Of a DNA stretch of 64,000 bases, positions 29,408-39,817 are shown one piece after another. Each line of letters starts with the position of its first letter. Positions within the stretch are counted from its first letter, which is position 1. The stretch is from assembly GCA_026874595.1 (NCBI GenBank), contig CM049315.1:68083916-68147915 (forward strand), written 5' to 3'. The position numbers were made by a program, and so were the translations under genes. This DNA is from Sipunculus nudus (Eukaryota; Annelida; Sipuncula; Golfingiida; Sipunculidae). The notes under the pieces were generated by a model that was given only the letters and a program-made list of their open reading frames with translations, did no database searches and was not told the DNA's origin.

Positions 29408-29895
29408 CTCAGACAATTTAGAGAGGGACAGAAAAATATGGGGGAGGAAAGAAAGGAAAAGAAGAAAGAGAAGGGAGGGAAACGTGGAAACGAAAGAAAA
29501 AAAGGGAAAAGAGGGAAGGAATAGAGGGGGGAAGAAATGAAAAGAAAAAGGAGGAAAAGAGAGGAAGGAAGAGGGCCTTGAGATGAGAAAAGGGTGAAAA
29601 GAAAAGAGAGGGAGAAAGAAAAAAAAATGAAAAAAAAGAAAAGGCAAAAAAAGGGAGAGTGAATAATGAAAAGTAAAAGTGGCGAAAGTGGGAAGGAAAG
29701 GGAAGGAGAGAGAAGAGAAGGAAGAGAGAGAGAGAGTTAAGTAAAAAAAAACAAAGGTGAGGGAATTGGAAAGAACCGAAAGAAAAAAAGGTGAGAAAAG
29801 GAAAGAAAGGAAAAAGGAATAGGAAAGAAGCGAAAGAAACAATGTAAGAAATAGAAAGGGGAAATGATGAAAAGGAGAAGGTATGGCGAGAATCT
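29408..29895 (+). repeat. Polypurine tract (G/A-rich), about 490 bp
   Basis: Almost only A and G on the plus strand, in units such as GAAAGGAAAAG. A shorter similar stretch follows at 29985-30090. Minus-strand frames through it (Ser/Phe/Leu-rich) are not genes. Confidence 0.85.
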
Positions 29896-30370
29896 AGACA
29901 GTCGGGTCAAGTAAATGTTTAAGGGGAAAAGGAAAAATGAACCTTTTCTCCTGTCCGCAAAAGGTGAAAATAGAAAGGGAACTATTGAAAATGGGGAAAT
30001 ATTGCAGAATAAGAAGAGAGGTAGAAGAGAAAGGGAAACAATGCTGACCCAGCGTAAGAAAAGAAAGGTGAGGGAAGAAAGAGAGATGTGGGTGTATATA
30101 TAAAAAAACATGACATAGTTCTACCAAGATAAACCAATTAAACATACTCATCACAGTACATCCAGTTTCTTTAATATATTAAAGGACTTGCCGATGGTAA
30201 AAATGTAGTTTGTTTTAAGGTTAACCTAAATACAAGCATTTTTCATTCTTACAGAAATAAAAAAGTTTCAGTTGGGGGAAATATATAATGCTTGGCCACT
30301 CAATACTGAAGGCCTAGTTACGTACGCCACTGCTTCGTCGGATGCCGCTACCTTAGTCACAAGTCTGCCT

Positions 30371-30790
30371 AGACTGGTACCCTGCTCTATTATGACCCGC
30401 TGCGCTCAACCAATCATAGTAACGTGTGTGGAACGCTTTCTTCAGGACACTATGTTGCAAGTCATGATCTTCCTGTAGTTGCTATAGTTCCAACTCCAAT
30501 ATACACATTTATCATTCAATTTTTGCGCAACAGCTCCCTCTTGCATATGTTTTCACAGTAAATTACAAAAGAAAATTATATTACAAGAACTGCGTATTAT
30601 CAACCAGGAAAGCGTAAACGTCCATTATGACGGCATCAGCGTATGTATTCGAGGCGGATCCAGTCTACCGGAATGTCAGTAGGTGAAACTTGGAGTATTG
30701 AAGATGGCGTTCCACACCTGTCTCTATGATTGGCTGAGCGCAGGGTACCAGTCTATGCCTAGGCCTGGAGATCCATGTGACGTCATGGTT
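30371..30790. promoter_or_regulatory. Imperfect inverted repeat with CCAAT boxes and a CRE
   Basis: The segment at about 30371-30437 (AGACTGGTACCCTGC, then CTCAACCAATCATAG, then GTGTGGAACGC) recurs inverted at about 30706-30762. A perfect TGACGTCA lies at about 30779-30786 in GTGACGTCATGG. CCAAT motifs sit in both arms. These are common promoter elements and lie 1.2 kb before the transposase ATG, which is preceded by a splice acceptor; a promoter for that gene is inferred. Confidence 0.35.
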
Positions 30791-31359
30791 TCCGGCACTT
30801 GGTTCTTCACAATATCAGCGCATCATTTTCAGCTGCGACTTCAATCGAGATCGCACCGTCACATCCTGCGGCACACATTCGGACACGTTGTGCAGCAGAT
30901 GCAAACTCAGGAACAATCATCCTCGAAGAGAATCCATGATTTATGATTAACGAATCCGCCTAGTTCCCAGGTAAAGACCGAACATGTAGATTTATCAACT
31001 TTAATGATATAAGCTTATAGGTGTGCACTATAGGTCTATGCTTCTCGTGTCGCAAATCTCTAGGCCATGTGTTGGTGCCGGCCAATGCCCGAATCAGGTC
31101 CTGGGGTCACCTAATTATTAATCTGATTAAGGGATTCACAGTACACCCTAACACACAGTTTAAGTAAAATTTTCCAATGCGGTTTGTCAAAAATTCGACA
31201 TGAGATTAAATTGGCATTTTTCACGCCCCACTCCTTATGGTTCTTCCACCATCTACACCCACAGATTTTACAAAAGCACAGTCTCTCATTTTATTACATA
31301 GTTTTCATGGTAAGTCACAAACCTCAGATTTTTAGTACACAGCTTTATCAGTTGTCCCT

Positions 31360-31520
31360 CGTTTTCGGCTCAGCTGACTGTAATACATCTGAGCTATAAC
31401 GATCACCCTTTGTCCCTCGCCCCTCCGTCCGGCTGGCCGTCTGTATGTTAACAGGGCACAAATCCTAACCGTGATACCAATAAACCTTTAACTTTACATA
31501 CAGGGAGGTTCATAAAAGGA
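31360..31520. repeat. Copy of a dispersed repeat
   Basis: Contains CAGCTGACTGTA, GTTAACAGGGCACAAATC, CTAACCGTGATACCAATAAA, then CTTTACATACAGGGAGG. Similar strings in the same order occur at about 53260-53500, and partial ones at 51720-51840, 54055-54110 and 27140-27170. Confidence 0.5.
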
Positions 31521-31990
31521 AGCCTCAACTTTGGTTTTGGTAGGGATGTGCCGCTGAGAAATTTGAAGTGCCACTCATACAAATGCCAACTTTAAAAAAA
31601 AGGGACCCATCCATGTATCAAATCACCGAAATTTGAGTCAAATTTATCAAAATCGCAATTTTCGGGGAAAATTTGCGCGATTTTAGCGCTAATTATCTGA
31701 TTAAAAGAAACAAATTGGAAAGCAATACCCAAATTGGCGCCAATAATGTCATTGTATCTGTTATTATATTCAATCACGGTCAAGGAACAAGTTCCTAAGT
31801 TTTCACCAAGGCGGAACACGGGGACTTTGAGGGCCCCTTTAGTTTAATTATTATTTAAACTGTGTTCTTTTATGCTTAACATATGTCATGTTTGGAACTT
31901 GTTGTGTATATAGGTATTATTATTTTATATCAATTTAGACTTCTCAGCTAACGTTTCTCTTTGTTTCTTTCTCTCTCTCTCAGATTCAGC

Positions 31991-32926
31991 ATGACTTCAC
32001 GTAATGAAGGGAAGTCCAAGGACTCCTTTCTACATCAACTCAGCGCCGATAAGTACAGAGTTCTACTTGGGCTAGCAAATGGAACTTTCAAAGTACCAAA
32101 ATCAAAGCGAACAAACATTCAAAGAAATGCGGTACGAAAATATCAGCGACGAAGAGCAGATTTCAGTGTTGTGTCTGGGGTCCTATACTTCAAGGGGAAG
32201 AAAGTTGTTCCTACCTGCCAGGTATCCGGTGCTGTCAAGAAAACACTGAAAATAAATCTAGGCAGCGGAGGCAGATCTACCTGGCGACAAATCAAAAGAT
32301 CACAAGCCGGTGTTACGTATCGCAATGTAAAAGGTGTCCTCAACAAGTCTCAAACATACCGACAACAACATCCACGTTTCCAGAACAAAGTGCCACCTAA
32401 ACCAGTCACATCGAACAGAGTAAACGAGCGTTGGCAAATTGACCTGCTAAACATGCAGGCCGATGCAGTCAGCTTCAAGGGAAAATCGCACAAATACATA
32501 CTGTCGATTATCGACACATTCTCCCGCTTTCTGCGTCTCCGACCCCTGACATCGAAGAAGAGTGCACATGTCGCCAAAACACTCAGAAGAGTCTTTGCAG
32601 AGCACGGGACTCCCCAAATTATCCAGTGTGACCAGGGAAATGAGTTTAAGGGTGAAGTGGAGGCCCTTTTAAAAGCGAAGGGAATCAAAGTAATAAGAAG
32701 TAGCCCATACCACCCGGAGTCTCAAGGCAAATGCGAGCGCTCGCACCGGGAATTGAGGAATAAAATCAGCTTCAAAGTCCGGCAACACAAGGGCTTTAAT
32801 TGGGCAAAGAGCCTCCATGAAGTCCAAGAAGCCCTTAACGACGCTCCTAAAGAGGTCCTTAACAACATGACACCGAGTGAAGTTTTTTTTCCGATCGAGG
32901 AAACGTTGGTATGCGCAAAAGAGTGA
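31991..32926 (+). CDS. DDE integrase (Ginger/Gypsy-type transposase), N-terminal frame
   Basis: An open frame of 311 residues starting MTSRNEGKSKDSFLHQLSAD. The ATG follows a pyrimidine tract and AG (ending about 31982), a convincing 3' splice site, so a 5' intron is likely. The catalytic core is complete: Asp151 in WQIDLLNMQ, Asp214 in IQCDQGNEF, Glu249 in QGKCERSHRELR, preceded by SSPYHPES. The N-terminal region lacks the usual HHCC cysteines. It ends LVCAKE at a TGA that overlaps the start of the next frame (32911) by 16 bases, shifted by -1. A programmed shift, a one-base deletion or re-initiation at the ATG at 32911 could join them. It would cut and join DNA of the surrounding element. 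Confidence 0.75.
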   Translation: MTSRNEGKSKDSFLHQLSADKYRVLLGLANGTFKVPKSKRTNIQRNAVRKYQRRRADFSVVSGVLYFKGKKVVPTCQVSGAVKKTLKINLGSGGRSTWRQIKRSQAGVTYRNVKGVLNKSQTYRQQHPRFQNKVPPKPVTSNRVNERWQIDLLNMQADAVSFKGKSHKYILSIIDTFSRFLRLRPLTSKKSAHVAKTLRRVFAEHGTPQIIQCDQGNEFKGEVEALLKAKGIKVIRSSPYHPESQGKCERSHRELRNKISFKVRQHKGFNWAKSLHEVQEALNDAPKEVLNNMTPSEVFFPIEETLVCAKE

Positions 32927-34800
32927 AGAATTCATCAAGGCAGGCCAGTACACGCATGGTCAAAAAGGGCACCAAGAAAACAGCAATTTACCGAGAGAGC
33001 GAGAGGGTGTTTGTTCGGTATCCTCCAAGTGGCAGAGGAAGCCAGAGAATCCCGAGACGTCGGTATGCCTGTAAAGGAATTGTTGTTGATAGAGATCTGT
33101 TCAAGCATAAATATTTGGTGACGATTAAGCTGTCCGATGGAACCATCAACACCCAATGGGTATCAGTGACTGATTTAACGGCGGCAACAGCCAGCAAAGA
33201 AAAGAACGCCAACAAGAGAAGCACAACAGATGAATGGAAAAAACAACAGCACAAGAAGATATACTATATAGTGCTGTCACATAAAGACAAGGTCAACAAT
33301 CTGAATCAAAGAAATATTAAAGTGCTTAACGAATGCCGAGAAACCGTGGGAAGCTGTCAATTTGAAGCGGTGGGTAACCAGCTGTCTCTTTTTGGGATAC
33401 ACCGCACCGCAGCTTCTCTTCGAGAGGAAGCCGTCTGTCACATTAGAGACAACGAGGCGCATTACGCGCGATTCATTGTTGGTAATTTTAACACCTACAT
33501 TAATAATATGCTCAGGAAAACAACATACGGTGACCACGTTACACTTCTGGCCTTGGCAAGGGCATATAACGTCCAATTTCTCATCGCATCAGCAGATGGT
33601 CCAGACTTTACAACCCTAGTTTCACCAGATGGGCAGCACAGCAGCACTATATTCACTCTTACACTTGGATACTTCCCTGAGGGGAAAGGAGAGCACTACG
33701 TCAGTGTTGGCATAGCGAAGGAAATGCAAAGAGATTTCTTAGCTACACTACATGAGAGACAGCATGAAGAGGAAAATAATATGCAGCATGTAGGTATGGA
33801 GGAAGCAGAGACATCGGACGGAGAGAACAGTCAGCAGATGCAGTATGAGAGGGTGGATATGCAGGACCAGCAGCGAGAAGATGTGGAGGAAGTAGAGACA
33901 TCGGACGGAGAGAACAGTCAGCAGATGAAGTATGAGTGGGTGGATATGCAGGACCAGCAGCGAGAAGATGTGGAGGAAGTAGAGACATCGGACGGAGAGA
34001 ACAGTCAGCAGATGAAGTATGAGTGGGTGGATATGCCGGACCAGGAGCGAGAAGATGTGGAGAAAGTAGAGACATCGGACGGAGAGAACAGTCAGCAGAT
34101 GAAGTATGAGTGGGTGGATATCGAGGACCAGCAGCGAGAAGATGTGGAGGAAGTAGAGACATCGGACGGAGAGAACAGTCAGCAGATGCAGTATGAGAGG
34201 GTGGATATGCCGGACAAGGAGCGAGAAGATGTGGAGGAAGTAGAGACATCGGACGGAGAGAACAGTCAGCAGATGAAGTATGAAGGGGTACATATAGATA
34301 AAGGACACGGCTTAGCTAATGATGATGGTCTAAATGACACAGGCCAGTTTAATTATGGCAGTGTAGCAGTTGATTCTCATCAGCTTGATGTGCCAAAGTT
34401 GCCTCCTGAATTGGAACAGATGGTCGTAAATGAGGCACTAAACATTGACATAGCTATGGTCGGAAGTATTAGTCAAGTATGCTCAAGATTTTACCATTTC
34501 ACCAGAAATTACCTGAAGCAAAATCCAGAGAGGTTTGAACGATTTACAAATACATTCTACATCAGGTCTTATCTGGCAGTGGAACTCAACATAAGTGAAT
34601 CAAATGAAAGTGTTATCTCCGTGAGAAAACTAGTCACAACAGCAGGACCTGGCTCAGGACTGAGTCAACGGATCAGAAATCATCTAAAAAAGTATCACCC
34701 CAAAACATGGTGGCATGCTTGGGTAAAAATAGGGCGTGTAGTAACCAGGCACGATTGGTGGTATAGAATAACATCGGTATTCTGGAAAAAAACTAAATAA
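32911..34800 (+). CDS. Integrase C-terminus, OTU-type protease, acidic repeats, F-box-like segment
   Basis: An open frame of 629 residues. Residues about 31-72 (ERVFVRYPPSGRGSQRIPRR, then KYLVTI) are the GPY/F-like end of the integrase. Residues 147-266 match an OTU cysteine protease: VGSCQFEAVGNQL with Cys149 as the nucleophile, TYGDHVTLLALARAYNV, and GEHYVSV with His262. The Asp three before the Cys in classic OTUs is Val here. Residues 300-457 are six 29-residue acidic repeats (VETSDGENSQQMKYEWVDMQ). Near residues 497-532, LPPELEQMVVNEALN with VCSRFYHF resembles an F-box. The tail is basic and Trp-rich. OTU proteins remove ubiquitin and F-box proteins recruit it; both in one transposase product is unusual. 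It has no stops and looks functional. Confidence 0.7.
   Translation: MRKRVKNSSRQASTRMVKKGTKKTAIYRESERVFVRYPPSGRGSQRIPRRRYACKGIVVDRDLFKHKYLVTIKLSDGTINTQWVSVTDLTAATASKEKNANKRSTTDEWKKQQHKKIYYIVLSHKDKVNNLNQRNIKVLNECRETVGSCQFEAVGNQLSLFGIHRTAASLREEAVCHIRDNEAHYARFIVGNFNTYINNMLRKTTYGDHVTLLALARAYNVQFLIASADGPDFTTLVSPDGQHSSTIFTLTLGYFPEGKGEHYVSVGIAKEMQRDFLATLHERQHEEENNMQHVGMEEAETSDGENSQQMQYERVDMQDQQREDVEEVETSDGENSQQMKYEWVDMQDQQREDVEEVETSDGENSQQMKYEWVDMPDQEREDVEKVETSDGENSQQMKYEWVDIEDQQREDVEEVETSDGENSQQMQYERVDMPDKEREDVEEVETSDGENSQQMKYEGVHIDKGHGLANDDGLNDTGQFNYGSVAVDSHQLDVPKLPPELEQMVVNEALNIDIAMVGSISQVCSRFYHFTRNYLKQNPERFERFTNTFYIRSYLAVELNISESNESVISVRKLVTTAGPGSGLSQRIRNHLKKYHPKTWWHAWVKIGRVVTRHDWWYRITSVFWKKTK
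33808..34281 (+). repeat. 87-bp tandem repeat, six copies, in frame
   Basis: Copies begin at 33808, 33895, 33982, 34069, 34156 and 34243, each with GAGACATCGGACGGAGAGAA. The 87-bp period keeps the frame (29 codons). Variation between copies is mostly in the second half. Confidence 0.9.
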
Positions 34801-36453
34801 ATGTAAATAATGCATAGGCCTATATGTGTTACGCATAGGCCAAGGGTTGGATTGGATTATGATGACTTTGTTAATAGTAATTTTGTTAAGATATTCAAAA
34901 TTTTAATTTTCTGAAAATTATACAAAATATGGCCCCCAAAACGGCAAATTTAATATTTACGGCTCTTAAAACTTTTCTTTCTTAAATCTGGTCCAGTTGA
35001 CTTCTCTACTTCATTTAAAACACAAAAAGAAAGAAACTGATGTCTATTTTCTGAGAGTAATTGCCAAAAAAAACAAGATCACGAAAATGACGATATTGCT
35101 TTGAATGTGTATTTTTTTTCATTTTGGGGGGGGGGGGGGAGGGGGCGGGGGATGGGGGTTGGGTGTACGTGTGTAGATTCATAAATGTTCCTGCGTTTTT
35201 GATGTTCATTCGAATTTTATTAAAAATGTGATAGTACATCTTGTTTTTTATTGCCATTGTGCCCTTATTTTATGATAAGGTTCCCATATTTATTACAGTG
35301 ATGTAATTATTATTAAATTTTAATATAAATGAATATGCATTTTTATTTTATCACGTCATGTGCCACTGCTAGAAAACTGGGATTTTTAGCGTCGACATCG
35401 ATGCATTTCGAATGCTTTGCCCCGACATCGTGAGTGCATCGCGAGAATTTTAATGCTGCATTAACATTTTTGAACTCCTCGCGATACTTTTTAATCCTTC
35501 TTAATGCCTTTCCAAGGTAAATCTTCTTCGCGAGGGCATCACCAAGACATAGCGAATGCTTCGCGAACACATCGTTCGCGAGTCCTTTCCAAGGGAAATC
35601 TCTTCGATGCATTCGCGATATAATTTGCATCGTTAATACATCGCCGATGCAATAAAAAAGCTCTTAAAACATTCTATTGTCATAAAAACAAGAATATTGT
35701 TATTTTTTAAACAAATTTAAATTTAAAATTTATAAAACGAGACTTGGTACCTATACGCAATTTAGAAATGGATGAGTTGAAACATAGGAACACATTAAAC
35801 AATAATAAAAATACAGCTGTGTTGTCCTAAAATGTGTTATTTCTGTGGGCAGAGAACCAATTTGTTAATTTCAGCCGCACCCTCCACCATTGCCTAGTAA
35901 AACACTGCATAGAAGATAGAAATATTCCAAATGCAGCACTAACTTGATCAAACTGTCCATAATTTTTCCACACAAAATTATAATGCTTGCCTCTTTCTTT
36001 TAGTTAATTAACCCAAATAGCATAGAGTAGCAGCGTGACCGTTTAAACTGCTGTGTTTGGTGAAAGAAACACGCACAGCCAACATCTGCCATGATGTCCA
36101 TTTCATAGTTCTTTGCTTGCGACCAGCCAAAGTTGCATTCTTGAGTGGATAAATTGTCCATCTTTCTCATCTTTTCCAACATATTTGTGATAAAAGTCAC
36201 ATTTATAATTTCATGAACGACTGAAAAAGTAAGTTGCACGAACATTAATTAATTTATGTAACATTAATTAGTTTATTTGCAAAAGCAGATAAATCCACAC
36301 CGACAAGTGACTCATTTAAATTGAATGGATTTTGTCAGTGATAACTAGGCTAAAGCAGTAGGGTGGCGCATTCATTCAAATGGGTGACTTGTCGGACTGG
36401 ATTTATTTACTTTGCTAACGAAGCCTTCATTTGAATGTACGCACACAAGTTAT
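34801..36453. other. Non-coding interior of the 10.1-kb element, right
   Basis: No gene seen. A G-run lies at about 35127-35160. The block at 35380-35650 is dense in CpG palindromes (see findings). The rest is AT-rich. Confidence 0.4.
35380..35650. repeat. Block of short TCGCGA/ATCGATGCAT-type palindromes
   Basis: Many overlapping motifs such as TTCGCGA, ATCGATGCAT, CATCGCGA and GCGAATGC within about 270 bp, in an otherwise CpG-poor AT-rich area. No coding sense is evident. Confidence 0.45.
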
Positions 36454-36712
36454 TGTATTCATTATCGTAGCTGGCGACAATTTGTGCAGGGCGACAAATT
36501 GTGCCGACAATGCCTACACAGTTTGTCGCCACCTAAGGACGACAATTTGTGCCGGCGACAATTTGTGCCGTCAATGCCTTCACAAGTTGTCGCCACCTAA
36601 GGACGACAATTTGTGCCGGCGACAAATTGTGCCGGCGACAATTTGTGCCGACAGGCCCTGCACAAATTGTCGCCGGCGACAATTTGTGCAGGGCGACAAT
36701 TTGTGCCGTAAC
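36454..36712 (-). repeat. Right terminal inverted repeat (259 bp)
   Basis: Reverse complement of 26608-26866 with few changes. It includes a perfect 30-bp palindrome at about 36659-36688 made of two head-to-head units. Confidence 0.8.
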
Positions 36713-36720
36713 AGTGCCTT
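36713..36720. repeat. Target-site duplication, right (AGTGCCTT)
   Basis: Matches 26600-26607 outside the left terminus. Confidence 0.7.
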
Positions 36721-39492
36721 GTAGTAGTTATTATAACCAGTTGTACAATCAATGTAAATAAGTAATGTAAATTGTTTATAAGTTGTGGCCCTTTTGCCTT
36801 GAGGTGACGGTGCAGCTTTAAGACTCTTTGCTTGCATGAAGAAAGAATCAGTACATAATTAGCGGCTCACCACATTATGCTGTGTGCTACGCTTACTTTT
36901 AAAGTGATAGATTTAGGCCTGTTGGTATCATTTTCTCCAGAATGAGAATGAATTTATCCGTATGATAAAGATGGTATGTTGTTAGAAAAAAGTCATAACC
37001 TATCGTTAAGACATTAGAAAAAATCTCATGGTTTGTGGCGAGATTTCACCATTATGCCATTGCGACATCGACGGGGTTCTAATCGGGGACCTAAAAACAC
37101 GTCCTTAACCACGAGGCAACGTTCTTATCCCGTATATGCTATCTTTGTTCTGTGGTGATGGTGCATGACAGAATCTGGACACTTGTAGACACTTCTGCGG
37201 TTTGCCGTTTACCTTCTACATTGATAATCCTTACCAATAAGCTAACTTTGCATTTCCAAGTGATGTCTTCAAATAATTCGTTTGCTTACATAATGCACAC
37301 TTTTAACAAATAATGATAATTAGAAATAATGAATATTTGCTTCATTTATTGAAATAATTGATCTTCATGTGCACAAAATGCAAGACTGTAGGTCGGACTG
37401 AACTTTGCACATAAGATAAAAAGAACCGATAGTAAGTTGGAATTGTGAGCGTTTTACTAGAAGAAAAACGCTCTTGTCCTGCAAAATATAAAAGAAAATA
37501 TTCAGGCAAGGTTATACAATTTGCTGGCAATATTACAAAAAAAAAAAAATAATAATGTAATAAACTGTTCTGCTCAGTAAAAATATTCAGGAGTAGTCTA
37601 TCCTCATTAATATATGTTCACTTGATGAAGCGAATGGTATGAAATACAAGTTTCCCAAGCATTCTGCATTTGGGCATAAAACTGGCATAAAGGGAAAGTA
37701 CAAGTCGATAAAAAACTCAAACCAAACTTTGTACTGGATTTTTAGGTAATCAAATTAATGAAGAAAGAATGCATGTCTGGAACCTGAGGGTGCATTATAT
37801 TTTTCAACCTTGTTTTGTGAATTAGGCTTTCTATCTTCCGTCTTGCTGTACCATTTTCTTAACATCCATCCATAAAAGATCAGCTTGCTTGAACCTGGCA
37901 GCACCGACTCATACGTGTGGTGAATATTTCTAACAATATATCCATGTACTACATGAATCTACAAATGTGCATAATGTCAGCAAATGAAAGTATTTTGTTG
38001 ACACCTACGCATAATGCAAAGTGAATTTTAATGGCAACTCGTCGGGAAGGAACAAGTTTTATATCACAAAAATTGCATCACAGCAAATGGCAGTGATACT
38101 TTACTGACATATGTGTCGGTTCTTTCCTACGATCATGCAGTCTAAAGTCTACATCGTCACCATATCACAAAATTAGTAATCTGCATGAGTGTTATTTCAT
38201 GCATTCATCACCATAGTACAAAAGCAGCACACAGCTACATGTTGCGCACCTCTAATGTGTGTGGATTCTGATTTTTTTCTTTTGCGAACATGCAGTCTGA
38301 AAGCCATCACTTCATGGCAAAAGAAGCTTAAAATCCATACTGCACACAGGTGTGAGCTTCTGCATAAGCGCGTATCTTGTCATGCACGCATGTACTCTAA
38401 ATTCATTATAAATAAAAGTCTTACTTTTAAACAGACATGGTGTTCAAATACTTTTAACAAGAACATGTAAATTAAATTTCAGCAGAACTATTTGATTTTT
38501 TATTGCATTAATCAAGATTTGCATAAATGTTAAGTTGATGGTAAAATTAAATATCATGTTTTATAGATTTTCGAAAAAACCTATTATTCACTGATATATG
38601 AAGCTCCCTTACCTCGGCAAAGCAGTTAATACATTAGTTATAGCATGCAAATAAAGGGATTTCAAACAGAGGAAGTCAGATATTAAATATTAATATAATA
38701 AAACCTACCCCAGCAAATGACACTTTCATTTAAAAGTGCACTATTCAACACATTTTATCAAGTTTACCGTTGGGTGTACTGATGAAAAAGAGACTTTTAG
38801 TACAATTTAAGTAGGTACACACAAGGCGGAATCTATACAGCGGACAGGTGTGAGCTTCTTACATACTATGATAGGTCTGTATCCTGCTACGCACGCATCC
38901 AGTCTGATATAAAAGTTATAAGCAGGATAAACTTTATACTATATTGATTGTCTAATTTATTTTATTATAATATATAATTAATATAGATTGTACAGTTAAT
39001 TGTAATAACAAGGACAAGGAGGAATTCACCCACCTTGGATGGGCCATTATAACCCAATAGGAATAGGAACGATGTTGTTTAAACCTGGGGCGCCAGTGGA
39101 GATAGCCGAGCGTTTTACCACTCAGTTGTCCATTCCATTATATTGAAACAGACATTGGGCTCAAATATGTAAAATTAATATATTATGTTAAATGTAAGCA
39201 CAGTTGGATTTATGCGTTTGTTATTTTCCAATTGCCCTAACAAAGGTTTACATGAATGTTGATCGTAAAACCTAAGTACATGTATGTAGGTTTCAGATAT
39301 TCTAATGGTAAGTGTTTACGGACATATCAAGTTCAATCCTAACTTCATTGCAGATTTCGGCAGATAAGTTTTTTTTCACCCTTCACCTCTTCAAAGGAAT
39401 TATATTTGTTAGCATGTAAATAAAGGGGAAGTAAAAGGAAGAAAGGAGGAAACATTGCAATAAAAATTGTTAAACCTGCATTGTAACGTTAA
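36721..39492. other. Non-coding stretch with a SINE-like fragment and diverged repeats
   Basis: No gene seen. At about 37030-37130 the minus strand reads GCCTCGTGGTTAAGGACGTG and later GATTAGAACCCCG, like A and B boxes of a tRNA-derived SINE. CAGGTGTGAGCTTCT followed by a CACGCATG-like string appears at about 38348-38400 and again at 38846-38900, a diverged duplication about 500 bp apart. At about 39070-39140 lies an inverted relative of the 26441 repeat. Confidence 0.35.
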
Positions 39493-39814
39493 AGCCGCGT
39501 GTCTACTTGTACGGATGTGGTGCGTGTGCGGTGCGGATACGTATGCGGATATTTTGTGCGTGTGTGTCCATTAGATACGTTTTTCAGTGCGTTTTTAGGT
39601 CTTTCACCCTCTTTCACCTCTACAAAATGGCACTTTCCGCATGCGTTTCCGTAGCCGCGGCTACATGGTCCGGTTTTAAAAAAACGTATCCGTTTCCGCA
39701 CGCCGCACGCACTCCGCACCGCATATGTGGACACACTCCTTTATTCCATATGCGCGATTGAAAACGCGTCCGCATCCGCATCCGTATCCGTACCACATAA
39801 GTGGAAACGCAGCT
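39493..39814. mobile_element. MITE, PIF/Harbinger-like (322 bp, TAA duplication)
   Basis: Ends AGCCGCGTGTCTACTTG and, reversed, AGCTGCGTTTCCACTTA are inverted repeats, flanked by TAA at 39490-39492 and 39815-39817. The interior is rich in GCGGATACGT-type strings in both orientations and can fold back. No coding capacity. TWA duplications of three bases are typical of Harbinger-derived MITEs. Confidence 0.6.
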
Positions 39815-39817
39815 TAA

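Larger units (their letters stand above)
26608..36712 (+). mobile_element. 10.1-kb DNA element with repeat-built TIRs carrying integrase-OTU-F-box gene
   Basis: Ends are GTTACGGCAC / GTGCCGTAAC with 259-bp inverted repeats on each side and an 8-bp target duplication. The TIRs consist of repeated CGACAATTTGTGC units in both orientations, a design typical of Foldback elements. The interior holds one large gene (31991-34800), a polypurine tract, an inverted repeat with a CRE, and otherwise non-coding DNA. Ginger-type elements encode the same integrase-OTU style of protein but have 4-5 bp duplications, so the class is uncertain. Confidence 0.7.

Noticed and set aside
29390-30154. Long minus-strand Ser/Phe/Leu-rich frames
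   Set aside because: Produced by the polypurine tract; no domain and very low complexity.
33743-34308. Minus-strand frames of 168 and 186 codons with repeated Leu/Ser/Pro units
   Set aside because: Antisense of the six 87-bp repeats in the OTU-F-box gene.
36412-36837. The same cysteine-rich frames at the right terminus
   Set aside because: Mirror of the left TIR; no independent evidence of coding.
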